The translations under genes were made by a program, and so were the position numbers. A DNA stretch of 64,000 bases from Variovorax ginsengisoli (lineage in GTDB: Bacteria; Pseudomonadota; Gammaproteobacteria; Burkholderiales; Burkholderiaceae_C): positions 1-64,000 of the forward strand of contig NZ_JAUSRO010000011.1 of the NCBI RefSeq assembly GCF_030811835.1, given 5' to 3'. Below the pieces are notes generated by a model. It was not told where the DNA came from. It searched no databases and saw nothing but the letters and a program-made list of their open reading frames with translations. Numbering within the stretch: the first letter of the stretch is position 1; every line of letters starts with the position of its first letter. This document shows, one piece after another, positions 1 to 8,490 of the stretch.

Positions 1-19
1 TTTCGCTTTCTGCGAAGCC

Positions 20-165
20 TTCGATTATCACACGCTTTTTGCAAAACCTGCAAGCCTTCGAAGACTTTTTTCACCCTCCACTCACTCAGCACAACCTCTT
101 CAGTCACACCAAACTCGCTTCCAGCGAAGCCTTCGATTATGTCACGGATTTTTCAATCCACACAA
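20..165 (-). promoter_or_regulatory. Tandem strong promoter-like modules reading left out of the window
   Basis: Two similar modules lie on the minus strand. The first has TTGCAG (48-53), an 18-base spacer and GATAAT (24-29). The second has TTGTGT (160-165), an 18-base spacer and CATAAT (136-141), with an A-rich run just upstream. Each -10 is followed at once by CGAAGGCTTCGC, then a short stem closed by GCGA. Tandem promoters with A-tracts are typical of rRNA, tRNA or ribosomal operons, so the gene off the left edge is probably highly expressed; that gene cannot be seen here. Confidence 0.5.
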
Positions 166-415
166 AACTAAAGGTCTTTTTTTCCCGCCTGACTCATCCT
201 TGGGACTTGTCAGCCTCAGGTGCCATGGGCACCGTTGGTCGGGTCTTAGAGTATACGACGGGATTCGGCGAACGGGAAGCAGTCCTACAAGAAAATCTGC
301 CTTGAAGGCGGTACCCCGCATGCACTGGCGAGGGGCTCACTCCGACCCCTATATATATGGAGGTCCGGCCGTGTCGTGTGCGCCCCGCGCATGCCTCCTC
401 GATAATCGCAGCCAC

Positions 416-2347
416 ATGGCACTCATCACACTCCTCGACGCGCAACTCGCGTTCGGCCACGTCCCGCTGCTCGATCATGCGGACTTCTCTCTTATCGAAT
501 CTGAACGCATCGGGCTGATTGGCCGAAACGGCGCAGGCAAGTCTTCGTTTCTCAAGATCCTGGGAGGCATGGAGAAGCAGGATGACGGCACGCTGCAGTT
601 CCAGACAGGCGTGCGCATCGCCTATGTGGCCCAGGAACCGGTGCTCGACCCCGACGCCACTGTCTTCACGGCGGCGAGTGCTGGTCTGGGTGCGGTTATT
701 GCCGTGCGCGATCAATATCTGTCGGGCGCGGAAGGGCTGGACCTTGATGCCCTGCAGTCGCAGATCGAGGCCTACGACGCCTGGAACTGGGAACAGCGCG
801 TCGAAGAAACGCTGCACCGCTTGCACCTGAATCCGACCGCACTCGTCGGCTCGCTCTCCGGCGGCACGCGCAAGCGTGTTGCGCTGGCGCAGGCGCTGGT
901 CGCTGCACCTGACGTGCTCCTGCTCGACGAGCCGACCAACCATCTGGACCTCGACTCCATCGAGTGGCTGGAGCAGTTGCTGATCGACTTCAAGGGCAGC
1001 GTCGTCACCATCACCCACGACCGCTCCTTCCTCGATCGCGTGGCGACCCGCATCATCGAACTGGACCGGGGCAAGCTTCGCTCCTACCCCGGCAACTTCG
1101 CGCAGTATCTGATCCAGAAGGAAGAACAACTCGCGCAGGAGGCGGTGATCAACGCCAAGGCGGACAAGCTGCTCGCGCAGGAGGAAATCTGGATCCGCAA
1201 GGGCGTGGAAGCGCGCCGCACGCGCAGCCAGAGTCGTATCGGCCGCCTCGAGGCGATGCGCGAACAGCGCCAGAGCCGCCGCAATACCGTCGGCAGCGTC
1301 AACATGGACGTGGCGACCGGCACGCAGACCGGCAAGATCGTGGCCGAACTGACCGATGCAACCAAGTCGTTCGGCGACCGCACCATCATCCGAAACTTCA
1401 GCAACACCATCCTGCGCGGCGACAAGGTCGGCCTGATCGGGCCGAACGGCGCCGGCAAGACCACGTTGCTCAAGATGATCCTGGGTGACCTGGAACCCGA
1501 CAGCGGCAAGGTGCGCCGCGGCGCCAACCTGGAGGTCGCTTATTTCGACCAGATGCGCGAGAAGCTCGACCTCGACGCCACCCTGGAAGACTTCATCAGC
1601 CCCGGCAGCGAGTGGATCGAGATTGGCAAGCAGCGCAAGCACGTCAAGAGCTACCTGACCGACTTCCTGTTCTCCCCGGCGCGCGCCAACTCCCCCGTCC
1701 GGTCGCTCAGTGGCGGCGAGCGCAACCGCCTGCTGCTGGCGCGCCTGTTCGCACGTCCGGCCAACGTGCTGGTGCTGGACGAGCCGACCAACGACCTGGA
1801 CATCGACACGCTCGAATTGCTGGAAGATCTGCTGCAGAACTACGACGGTACGGTGTTCCTGGTGAGCCACGACCGGACGTTTCTCGACAATGTGGTCACC
1901 AGCACCATCGCATTCGAGGGTGACGGCCACTGGCGGGAGTACGAAGGCAGCGTGAGCGACTGGCTGATCCAGTCCAAGCGCGCACGCGAGATCGCCGTGC
2001 AGCGCGCAGGAGTTGCTGGGGCCGCTCCGATCGCTTCGGCCAATCCGACACCGACGACACCAGCTACCGCACCCGCACCCGCGGCAGAACCTGTGGCACA
2101 GCCCAAGGCCCCGGCCCGCAAGAAACTGAGCTACAAGGAACAGCGCGAACTCGAGGCGTTGCCGGCACAGATCGCCGCACTCGAAGCCGAACAGAAGGAG
2201 ATCACCGCAACGCTGGAGAAAGACGGCGGCGCCCTCTACGCCAGCGATGCCGCGCGTGCAGTGGCGCTGGGTGCGCGCCATGCGGAAATCGACGAGGTCC
2301 TGATGGCGGCACTCGAGCGCTGGGAGACGCTGGGCGCCACCGCCTGA
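416..2347 (+). CDS. uup: ABC-F family ATPase, Uup-like
   Basis: A 643-residue soluble ABC-F protein with two ATP-binding domains and no membrane segments. Walker A motifs lie at residues 36-44 (GRNGAGKSS) and 342-350 (GPNGAGKTT), each with an LSGG signature, a DEPTN Walker B and a THD or SHD switch histidine. A charged linker between the domains matches the ABC-F arm that reaches ribosome-bound tRNA. The C-terminal ~100 residues are an Ala/Pro linker plus a Lys/Glu-rich coiled coil, the Uup hallmark linked to nucleic-acid binding and to suppression of transposon excision. The reading frame is open further upstream, but ATG 416 gives the normal family N-terminus (MALITLLDAQL). Role in ribosome rescue or branched-DNA tolerance is known for the family, not shown here. 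Confidence 0.93.
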   Translation: MALITLLDAQLAFGHVPLLDHADFSLIESERIGLIGRNGAGKSSFLKILGGMEKQDDGTLQFQTGVRIAYVAQEPVLDPDATVFTAASAGLGAVIAVRDQYLSGAEGLDLDALQSQIEAYDAWNWEQRVEETLHRLHLNPTALVGSLSGGTRKRVALAQALVAAPDVLLLDEPTNHLDLDSIEWLEQLLIDFKGSVVTITHDRSFLDRVATRIIELDRGKLRSYPGNFAQYLIQKEEQLAQEAVINAKADKLLAQEEIWIRKGVEARRTRSQSRIGRLEAMREQRQSRRNTVGSVNMDVATGTQTGKIVAELTDATKSFGDRTIIRNFSNTILRGDKVGLIGPNGAGKTTLLKMILGDLEPDSGKVRRGANLEVAYFDQMREKLDLDATLEDFISPGSEWIEIGKQRKHVKSYLTDFLFSPARANSPVRSLSGGERNRLLLARLFARPANVLVLDEPTNDLDIDTLELLEDLLQNYDGTVFLVSHDRTFLDNVVTSTIAFEGDGHWREYEGSVSDWLIQSKRAREIAVQRAGVAGAAPIASANPTPTTPATAPAPAAEPVAQPKAPARKKLSYKEQRELEALPAQIAALEAEQKEITATLEKDGGALYASDAARAVALGARHAEIDEVLMAALERWETLGATA

Positions 2348-2452
2348 TCCGGCGCAAAGCGCGTGCGGGCCGCTGCGCATCCGGGCTTGTCCGACGCCGC
2401 GGCAGCGCACTGTAGGCTATACAGGATGCCCTGTCAGATCCCGGACCGCCTC

Positions 2453-4255
2453 ATGCCATTTTTGCCCGCGCCAGCGCCTGCGTTCCCCCTTCGGGTCACC
2501 GGTCTGCGGCAGCTCGTTTCGCTGGGCCTGGCCACCCTGGCCTTGGTGATGGCCGGGTGCGCCCAGTTGCCCAAGGACGTCGAACGGCCGGTTTCCACCG
2601 CGATCGCGGCCCCGGACAGCACCCCGATGGGTGCCCTCGTCCAGCAACGACGGCAGGCGGCGAGCAGCAGCTTCGCATCGGGCTTCATGCTGCTGTCGGG
2701 CGCACCTGCGGCCTACGGCAGCCGGCTCGCGCTCGTCGAAGGCGCGCAGCAGACGCTCGACCTGCAGTACTACGCCATCCATGCCGACGCCAGTACCGGC
2801 CGCTTGCTGCGCGGCGTGGTCGAAGCCGCCCGGCGAGGCGTGCGGGTGCGGGTGCTGCTCGACGACTTCCACAGTACCGGCCGCAACGCGATGGTGATGG
2901 CGCTCGCGACCGAGCCGAACATCCAGATGCGCATGTTCAACCCATTGGCCGGCGCGCGTGGCTCGACGATCGGCCGCATGTTCAACGCGCTGGGCGACTT
3001 TTCGCGCGTCCAGCAGCGCATGCACAACAAGCTCTTCATCGCCGACAACGCCATGGCAGTGGCAGGCGGACGCAACCTGGGCGACGCCTACTTCGGTATC
3101 GCGACCACCGGCAACTTCATCGACGTCGATGTGCTTGCGGCCGGTCCGATCGTTCAGGATCTTTCGCGCAGCTTCGACAGCTACTGGAACAACGAGCGCG
3201 CCTATCCCGTGGCCTCGCTGATCAGCCGCGAGGAATTGCTCCAGCTGCGTGAAGAGGCCATCGCGTCCGAGGCCAGCGCCCGCGCACCAGGTGCCAGCCC
3301 GGCGACGGCCAGCAGCACACCGACGCCCCCGGACGGCGAACCGCGGCCCGCACCGCAGGGACCGACCGACGCGCAACGCGCCCAGGTCTGGGACGAGAAA
3401 GCACTCGACCTGCGCACCGCGGACCTGGTCTGGGCGCCTGCCATCGTGCTGGCGGACAAGCCCGGAAAGATCGCACTCGACGATGCAGGCGATACGGACA
3501 CCGACGTGCAGGACGCCGGCAAGAACCCGGGCCTGGTGGTCACGCAGCCGCGCGACGGCCGTGCAGCCGCGCCGCGCGGGAACGTCCTGGGTGCCGCATC
3601 CAACCTCACGGCCGGCAGCGAAACCGTGGTCGAGGGCCTGCTGCAGCTGATCGGGCAAGCCCGGGGGGACCTCCTGATCATCTCGCCCTACTTCGTCCCC
3701 GGTCCGGACATGCTGGCCGCCTTTCAGCGTGCCCGCGACCGCGGCGTGCGGGTGCGCGTGCTCACCAACTCGCTGGCGTCCAACGATGCGCCGGTGGCCC
3801 ATGTGGGCTACGCGCGGCATCGCGAGGCGCTGCTGCGCATGGGGGTGGAACTCTATGAACTGCGCAGCGAACAGGCTGGCGTGGTCAGCGCCTTCGGCTC
3901 GTCGGGCAGCAGTGTGACGGGCGAATCCCGGGCCATGCTTCACTCGAAGGTGCTGGTGCTCGACGGCCGCTTGCTGGTGGTCGGCTCGATGAACCTCGAC
4001 CTGCGCTCGCAGCTCCAGAACACCGAGATTGCGCTGCTCATCGGCAGTCAGCGTCTGTCTGCGATCGCCACGCAACAAATCGAGGAGGCGCTGCGCAAGG
4101 GCGCCTGGCATGTGGAGATCGTCGACGGCCAGCTGCTCTGGCGCGCGCCGGAAGGCAGCGGCCTTCAGGACAGCCGCACCGAGCCCGACACCAGCGCCGG
4201 CCTGCGCCTGCTGCTCAAGCTCTTCGGACCGCTGGCGCCCGACGAATTGCTCTGA
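2453..4255 (+). CDS. Phospholipase D / cardiolipin synthase-like lipoprotein
   Basis: A 600-residue protein with two HxKxxxxD phosphatidyltransferase motifs, at His191 (HNKLFIAD, followed by GGRN) and His497 (HSKVLVLD, followed by GSMNLD). This pair defines PLD and ClsC-type cardiolipin synthases, which join or cleave phospholipids by a phospho-histidine intermediate. The N-terminus carries a hydrophobic stretch ending LVMAGC, a lipobox, so it should be lipid-anchored in the envelope. Between the two halves lies a long Pro/Ala/Asp-rich, low-complexity insert (about residues 270-385). In-frame starts at 2363 (GTG) and 2426 are possible, but ATG 2453 gives a compact signal peptide. Substrate is not deducible. 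Confidence 0.82.
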   Translation: MPFLPAPAPAFPLRVTGLRQLVSLGLATLALVMAGCAQLPKDVERPVSTAIAAPDSTPMGALVQQRRQAASSSFASGFMLLSGAPAAYGSRLALVEGAQQTLDLQYYAIHADASTGRLLRGVVEAARRGVRVRVLLDDFHSTGRNAMVMALATEPNIQMRMFNPLAGARGSTIGRMFNALGDFSRVQQRMHNKLFIADNAMAVAGGRNLGDAYFGIATTGNFIDVDVLAAGPIVQDLSRSFDSYWNNERAYPVASLISREELLQLREEAIASEASARAPGASPATASSTPTPPDGEPRPAPQGPTDAQRAQVWDEKALDLRTADLVWAPAIVLADKPGKIALDDAGDTDTDVQDAGKNPGLVVTQPRDGRAAAPRGNVLGAASNLTAGSETVVEGLLQLIGQARGDLLIISPYFVPGPDMLAAFQRARDRGVRVRVLTNSLASNDAPVAHVGYARHREALLRMGVELYELRSEQAGVVSAFGSSGSSVTGESRAMLHSKVLVLDGRLLVVGSMNLDLRSQLQNTEIALLIGSQRLSAIATQQIEEALRKGAWHVEIVDGQLLWRAPEGSGLQDSRTEPDTSAGLRLLLKLFGPLAPDELL

Positions 4256-4298
4256 GCACGGCTTCAATGCGCCGGCACATCGGGCCCAGCATGCAGGC

Positions 4299-5291
4299 CT
4301 ACTCGGCCTCGATGCCCGCCGCCTTCACGATCCGGCCCCACTTGGCGGCCTCGGCGGTCTGGAATTTCCCCATGTCTTCGGGCGAGGTGGTGAACACCTC
4401 GGTGCCGGTCGGCTCGTAGAAGGCGGACCTGGCGGCCTCGCTCTTCGCAGCCTTCACCAGCAACTCGTTCAGTCGGTTGACCACGGCAGGCGGCGTCTTG
4501 GCCGGCGCATAGGCGGCGAACCAGTAGCCCATCTCGTAGCCCTTGACGCCGGCCTCGGCGATGGTCGGCACATCGGGCGCCAGCGGCGAACGCGCGGCAC
4601 CCGACACGCCCAGCGCACGCAGCTTGCCCGACTTGACCTGCGGCAGACCGGTCGTCGTGTCGGTGATCATCATGTCGATCTGGCTGCCCAGCAGATCGGT
4701 CACGGCCAGCGTGTTGCTCTTGTAGGGCACATGCAGCAGCTGAATGCCAGCCATCTGCTGCAACAGTTCGCCGGCCATGCGGCTGGACGAACTGCCGCTG
4801 CCGAAACTGTATTTGCCCGGATTCTTCTTCGCCAGCGCCACGAACTCGGCCACGGTCCTGGCCGGAAATGCCGGATTCACGACCATGATCTGGCCACCCT
4901 TGCCCAAAGCGGCGACGGGCACATAGTCCTTCACCGGGTCGTAGGGCAGCTTCTTGAACAGATGCTCGTTGGCGGCATGCGTGGTGTTGGTGGTGATCAG
5001 CACGGTATAGCCGTCCGGCGCGGCCTTGGCGACGAACTGCGACGCGATGAATCCGCTCGCACCGGCCTTGTTGTCGATCACCACGGGCTGCCTGCCCTCG
5101 GCGCTCACGCCGTTGCCGATGGCACGCGCGAGCTGGTCGGTCGCGGTGCCCGCGGCAAAGGGCACGACGAAAGTGATGGATTTCTCGGGGAAGGCCTGGG
5201 CCTGGCCGGGTACGGGCGCGAGGGCCAGCACCGCAGCGAGGGTCGAGACTGCGATGGCGAGGGAGGATGGCGAGGGGGAAATGCGGGTCAT
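4299..5291 (-). CDS. Bug/TctC-family periplasmic solute-binding protein
   Basis: A 330-residue tripartite tricarboxylate transporter receptor of the Bug family, hugely expanded in Burkholderiales. It has a signal peptide ending GQAQA, then FPEKSITFVVPFAAG, the ligand-loop signature, and the typical NKAGASG and DVPTIAEAG motifs. These proteins bind carboxylates or amides in the periplasm, often with no transporter genes nearby, as here. ATG 5291 is chosen because GGAGA lies about nine bases upstream; the frame is open to 5423. It is divergent from the LysR gene at 5442, which probably controls it. The ligand is unknown. Confidence 0.9.
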   Translation of the reverse strand: MTRISPSPSSLAIAVSTLAAVLALAPVPGQAQAFPEKSITFVVPFAAGTATDQLARAIGNGVSAEGRQPVVIDNKAGASGFIASQFVAKAAPDGYTVLITTNTTHAANEHLFKKLPYDPVKDYVPVAALGKGGQIMVVNPAFPARTVAEFVALAKKNPGKYSFGSGSSSSRMAGELLQQMAGIQLLHVPYKSNTLAVTDLLGSQIDMMITDTTTGLPQVKSGKLRALGVSGAARSPLAPDVPTIAEAGVKGYEMGYWFAAYAPAKTPPAVVNRLNELLVKAAKSEAARSAFYEPTGTEVFTTSPEDMGKFQTAEAAKWGRIVKAAGIEAE

Positions 5292-5384
5292 GCTTTTTGT
5301 CTCCGGTGTGGAGAACGCGCAGGTCGGTGAAGATCGTGCGCGTCTCTGGGCTCTGGTTCTTGTCCGGTTGCAATGTAGGGCGCG

Positions 5385-5430
5385 CACGTTCATCCGTAAA
5401 ATCGAAATTTCAGATCGATTCATCCGGATG
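5385..5430. promoter_or_regulatory. Candidate LysR operator between divergent genes
   Basis: The 150-base gap between the Bug receptor and the LysR gene contains an AT-richer stretch with two CATCCG copies flanking a TCGAAAT...ATCGA partial dyad. LysR proteins usually bind a T-N11-A dyad in such divergent regions. The match is loose, and the call rests mainly on position. Confidence 0.3.
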
Positions 5431-5441
5431 GCGAATCACGC

Positions 5442-6353
5442 TTGAAACCCCCTGATCTCTCCACACGCCAGCTGCGCGCCTTCCTGGCGCTGGCGGACCA
5501 GCGCAATTTCACGCGGGCCGCGCAGACCTGCCACCTGTCGCAGCCGGCCTTCAGCGCGCTCATCCGCACGCTGGAAGACGCGCTCGGCGCGCGCCTGTTC
5601 GACCGCGACACACGCAGCGTGCAGCTCACGCCGGAGGGCCGGCTGTTCGAAGGGCCCGCACGCCGCCTGCTCGACGACATGGGCGGCGCGCTTGGCGATC
5701 TGGCCGACCATGTGGCGCGCCGAAAAGGCCGCGTGCGGGTGGCCGCACTGCCCTCGCTGGCGGCCGGCTGGTTGCCCGCGGTGTTCGCCGAATTCATGCA
5801 GGCCTGGCCGGGTATCACGGTCGACCTGAACGATGCGCTGTCCGACGCCTGCATCGCGCTGGTGCGGGGCGGCCAGGTCGACTTTGCGCTGGCTTCCTCC
5901 GGTGCCGATGCCGCCGCCAGCGACCTGCGCAGCCGCACGCTGTGCAGCGACCGCTTCCATCTGGTGTGCCGCGCAGATCATCCGCTGGCGTCTGAATCGC
6001 GGTTGACGGCAAGGAAACTCGCGCCCTGGCCATTCATCCAGATGGCGCGCAACAGCAGCGTACGCCAGTCGCTCGACGCGGCGCTGCATCCACTGCGCAT
6101 GAACGCCGTGTTCGAGGTCGAGCACCTGGCCACCGTGATGGGCCTGGTCGAAGCCGGCCTGGGCATCAGCGTGGTGCCGGCGCTGACGCTCTTTCACTTT
6201 CGTCGGGACACCCTGATGACGCGGCCGTTGCCGCTGCCTGCACTCACGCGCACGGTCTATCTGGTACAGCGGCGGGAAGGCAGCCTGTCAATCGCAGCGC
6301 AAACGCTGCACGACCTGATCGTCGCGCGGCTGGGGTCGCTGAAGTTCGATTGA
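5442..6353 (+). CDS. LysR-family transcriptional regulator
   Basis: A 303-residue LysR regulator. The N-terminal winged helix-turn-helix (residues 7-66) reads RQLRAFLALADQRNFTRAA with LSQPAFSALI as recognition helix, followed by a linker helix and a two-lobed periplasmic-binding-like effector domain. No ATG lies in frame near the domain start, so TTG 5442 is taken as the start. It is divergently transcribed from the Bug receptor gene and is likely its regulator, perhaps sensing the same carboxylate. It ends seven bases before the stop of the converging MocR gene. Confidence 0.88.
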   Translation: MKPPDLSTRQLRAFLALADQRNFTRAAQTCHLSQPAFSALIRTLEDALGARLFDRDTRSVQLTPEGRLFEGPARRLLDDMGGALGDLADHVARRKGRVRVAALPSLAAGWLPAVFAEFMQAWPGITVDLNDALSDACIALVRGGQVDFALASSGADAAASDLRSRTLCSDRFHLVCRADHPLASESRLTARKLAPWPFIQMARNSSVRQSLDAALHPLRMNAVFEVEHLATVMGLVEAGLGISVVPALTLFHFRRDTLMTRPLPLPALTRTVYLVQRREGSLSIAAQTLHDLIVARLGSLKFD

Positions 6354-6360
6354 CCGTTGC

Positions 6361-7794
6361 TCAGGCCTTCATGCTGGCCCGCACCCGCGCAAACACCTTC
6401 CAGAACGTCGCATCCTGTGCGGTCGCGAAATTGACGCGCATCAACGTGCTCGGCGGGCGCCTTGCGTGGAACAGCGAGCCGGGTGCGAGCAGGTAGCCCT
6501 CGTCGAGCATGCGCTGCGTGAGCGCGTCGGTGTCGACGCCCGTCTCGACCCAGCCGAACAGGCCTGCCGGTTCCGACACGAAACTGCAGTCGTGCGCAAT
6601 CGCCAGCTTCACCGTGCGGGCACGCGCCCCGTCGAGCCGCAAGCGCACGCGTTCCGCGTGGCGGCGCAGTTGGCCCTGGTCGATGCACCATGCCAGCGCC
6701 CGCTCGAACAACGCCGGCGTGGTCAGCGTCGACAGCAGCTTGGTCTCCAGCAGCCGCGAGAACAATGCGGGCGGCGCAGCCAGAAAGCCGATCCGCCAGT
6801 TGGGGGCAAGAATCTTGGCAAAGCCGCTCACGTAGATCGTGCGCTGCAGGCCGTCGAGCGCGCACAGCCGCGTGGCGTGCTCAGGCGCCAAGTGGCTATA
6901 GGTGTCGTCCTCGACGATGTGGAAGTCGTGGCGGTTGGCCAACTGCAGCACGCGGTGGGCGCTGCCGGGTGTCAGGCTGTAGCCGGTCGGGTTGTGCAGC
7001 ACGCTCACGCTGACGAACAGCTTGGGCTGGTGCGCCTCGCAGTACTGCGCCATGACCGCCAGATCGGGCCCGTCGGCGCGCCTGGGCACGGGCAGAATGC
7101 GCATGCCCAGCGACTCCAGCCGCGCGAACTCGATCGCCCAGCCCGGCTCCTCGACCATCACCGGATCGCCCGCGCGCAGCAGGGTGCGGCTCACGATGTC
7201 CAGCGCATGCGTCGCGCCGATGCTGGTGAGGATCTGCTCGGGCGGCGCTGGCACGTTGATGCCCACCAGCTTCTGCGACAGGCTGCGCCGCAGCGCGGCG
7301 TCGCCCGCCGGCTCACCGTACTGCAGCGACAGCTCCTGCAGCGCCTTGGTGCCGGTCAGGCGGCGCAGCGACGTCGGCATGAAGGTCGAGTCCATCCAAT
7401 CAGGGGGAAACACGCCCATGCCCGGCTGCGGCTTGTCGCTCTGGCGGTGGAACATGCCGCGGATCAGCGAGCTGGCGTCAGCCTGCGTGGCAGCGAGCAC
7501 CAGCGGCACGGCCGGTGCGGCCGGTGCGGTCGCGGCACCAAGCCGGCGCACCGGTTCGGCGCTGGCGGCATCGCGCACGAAGAACCCGCGCTGGCGCCGC
7601 GCCTCGACCAATCCCTGCGCGAGCAGCTTGTCGTATGCGGCGACGACGGTGTGCGGACTCACGTCCTGCTGGCGCGCGCATTCGCGCACCGAGGGCAGGC
7701 GTGAACCGGGGGCCAGCAGGCGGTTGCGGATGCGCTCGGCGAAGAGCGCTGCAAGCTGTTCGGCCAGGGACTGGGTGGAAGTGCGTGTCAACAT
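6361..7794 (-). CDS. MocR-type PLP-dependent transcriptional regulator
   Basis: A 477-residue fusion of a GntR winged helix (about residues 8-75, with SRLPSVRECARQQDVSPHTV) and a fold-type I aminotransferase domain. The PLP-binding lysine is about residue 327 in SGFAKILAPN, and the HNPTGYSLT and EDDTYS motifs are present. MocR proteins bind PLP and an amino compound and act as regulators. The start at 7794 gives the standard N-terminus. The gene is divergent from a LysE-type exporter and an EamA permease, so it probably controls them in response to an amino acid or its PLP adduct. The intergenic region holds repeats that fit MocR operators. Confidence 0.9.
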   Translation of the reverse strand: MLTRTSTQSLAEQLAALFAERIRNRLLAPGSRLPSVRECARQQDVSPHTVVAAYDKLLAQGLVEARRQRGFFVRDAASAEPVRRLGAATAPAAPAVPLVLAATQADASSLIRGMFHRQSDKPQPGMGVFPPDWMDSTFMPTSLRRLTGTKALQELSLQYGEPAGDAALRRSLSQKLVGINVPAPPEQILTSIGATHALDIVSRTLLRAGDPVMVEEPGWAIEFARLESLGMRILPVPRRADGPDLAVMAQYCEAHQPKLFVSVSVLHNPTGYSLTPGSAHRVLQLANRHDFHIVEDDTYSHLAPEHATRLCALDGLQRTIYVSGFAKILAPNWRIGFLAAPPALFSRLLETKLLSTLTTPALFERALAWCIDQGQLRRHAERVRLRLDGARARTVKLAIAHDCSFVSEPAGLFGWVETGVDTDALTQRMLDEGYLLAPGSLFHARRPPSTLMRVNFATAQDATFWKVFARVRASMKA

Positions 7795-7822
7795 GGACGT
7801 CTGTGTCGAAACCAGCACCAAT

Positions 7823-7868
7823 ACAGTGGGCCGAATTGTTCGGCAATCTGTACTGGTACTGTAATGGT
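7823..7868. promoter_or_regulatory. Candidate MocR operator region
   Basis: The 96-base gap between the MocR gene and the divergent exporter holds a perfect 6-3-6 inverted repeat, GCCGAA-TTG-TTCGGC (7830-7844), followed by TACTGGTACTG (7851-7861), a tandem TACTG repeat. A TACAGT at 7823-7828 is the inverse of ACTGTA at 7858-7863. MocR regulators often bind direct repeats containing such a core; assignment here is by position and symmetry. Confidence 0.45.
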
Positions 7869-7890
7869 CAACAAGTTTAGAGTGTGTGTC

Positions 7891-8490
7891 ATGAACTGGC
7901 AAGAATTCACCGCGCTGCTGGTGCTGGCCACGGCGATGAGTTTCTCGCCCGGACCCAACACCACGCTCGCCACCGCCCTGGCCGCCAATGGCGGCCTCCA
8001 GCGCGCCATGCGCTTCGTCTGGAGCGTGCCGGTCGGCTGGACGCTGCTGCTCGCCCTGTGTGCCGCCGGCGTCGGCGCCCTGGTGATGGCCGCACCGGGC
8101 CTGCGCCTGGCCATCAAGGCCGTGGGCGTGGCCTACCTGCTGTGGCTGGCATTCAAGCTGGCACGCAGTGCGACACTGGGCAGCACCGATGCGGCCCGGC
8201 TCGACGTGGGCTTCGGCCAGGGCGTGATGCTGCAGTTTCTCAACATCAAGGCCTGGCTGCTGGCGCTCACGCTGGTGGCCGGCTGGATCGCCGGCCAGCC
8301 CGATGCATTGCATCGCTTTGCCATCGTTGCGCCGGTGATGATGGTCTATGCCTTTGCGAGCAACCTGACCTATGCCGCGGCCGGTGCGTTGCTGCGCCAC
8401 TGGCTCACGCAGGGCCATCGCCTGCTTTGGTTCAACCGTGCCATGGCCGCCGTGCTGGTGCTCACGGCCTGGTGGATGCTGGGCACATGA
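7891..8490 (+). CDS. LysE/RhtB-family amino-acid exporter
   Basis: A 199-residue integral membrane protein of the LysE/RhtB type, with about six hydrophobic segments. The family signature SFSPGPNTTLATALAANGG follows the first helix, and the second repeat half has LNIKAWLLALTLV. These proteins export amino acids or their analogues by proton antiport. ATG 7891 is preferred to 7864 because it places MNWQEF directly before the first helix. Its stop overlaps the start of the EamA gene by ATGA. The divergent MocR regulator suggests inducible export of an amino compound. Confidence 0.9.
   Translation: MNWQEFTALLVLATAMSFSPGPNTTLATALAANGGLQRAMRFVWSVPVGWTLLLALCAAGVGALVMAAPGLRLAIKAVGVAYLLWLAFKLARSATLGSTDAARLDVGFGQGVMLQFLNIKAWLLALTLVAGWIAGQPDALHRFAIVAPVMMVYAFASNLTYAAAGALLRHWLTQGHRLLWFNRAMAAVLVLTAWWMLGT

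Noticed and set aside
194-2410. A 738-codon minus-strand reading frame opposite uup
   Set aside because: It lies fully antisense to a well-supported ABC-F gene and has low-complexity, histidine-, glutamine- and arginine-rich translation typical of the reverse strand of GC-rich genes.
2417-4267. Long minus-strand frame opposite the PLD lipoprotein gene
   Set aside because: Same reason: its translation has no recognisable domain and mirrors codon bias of the real gene.
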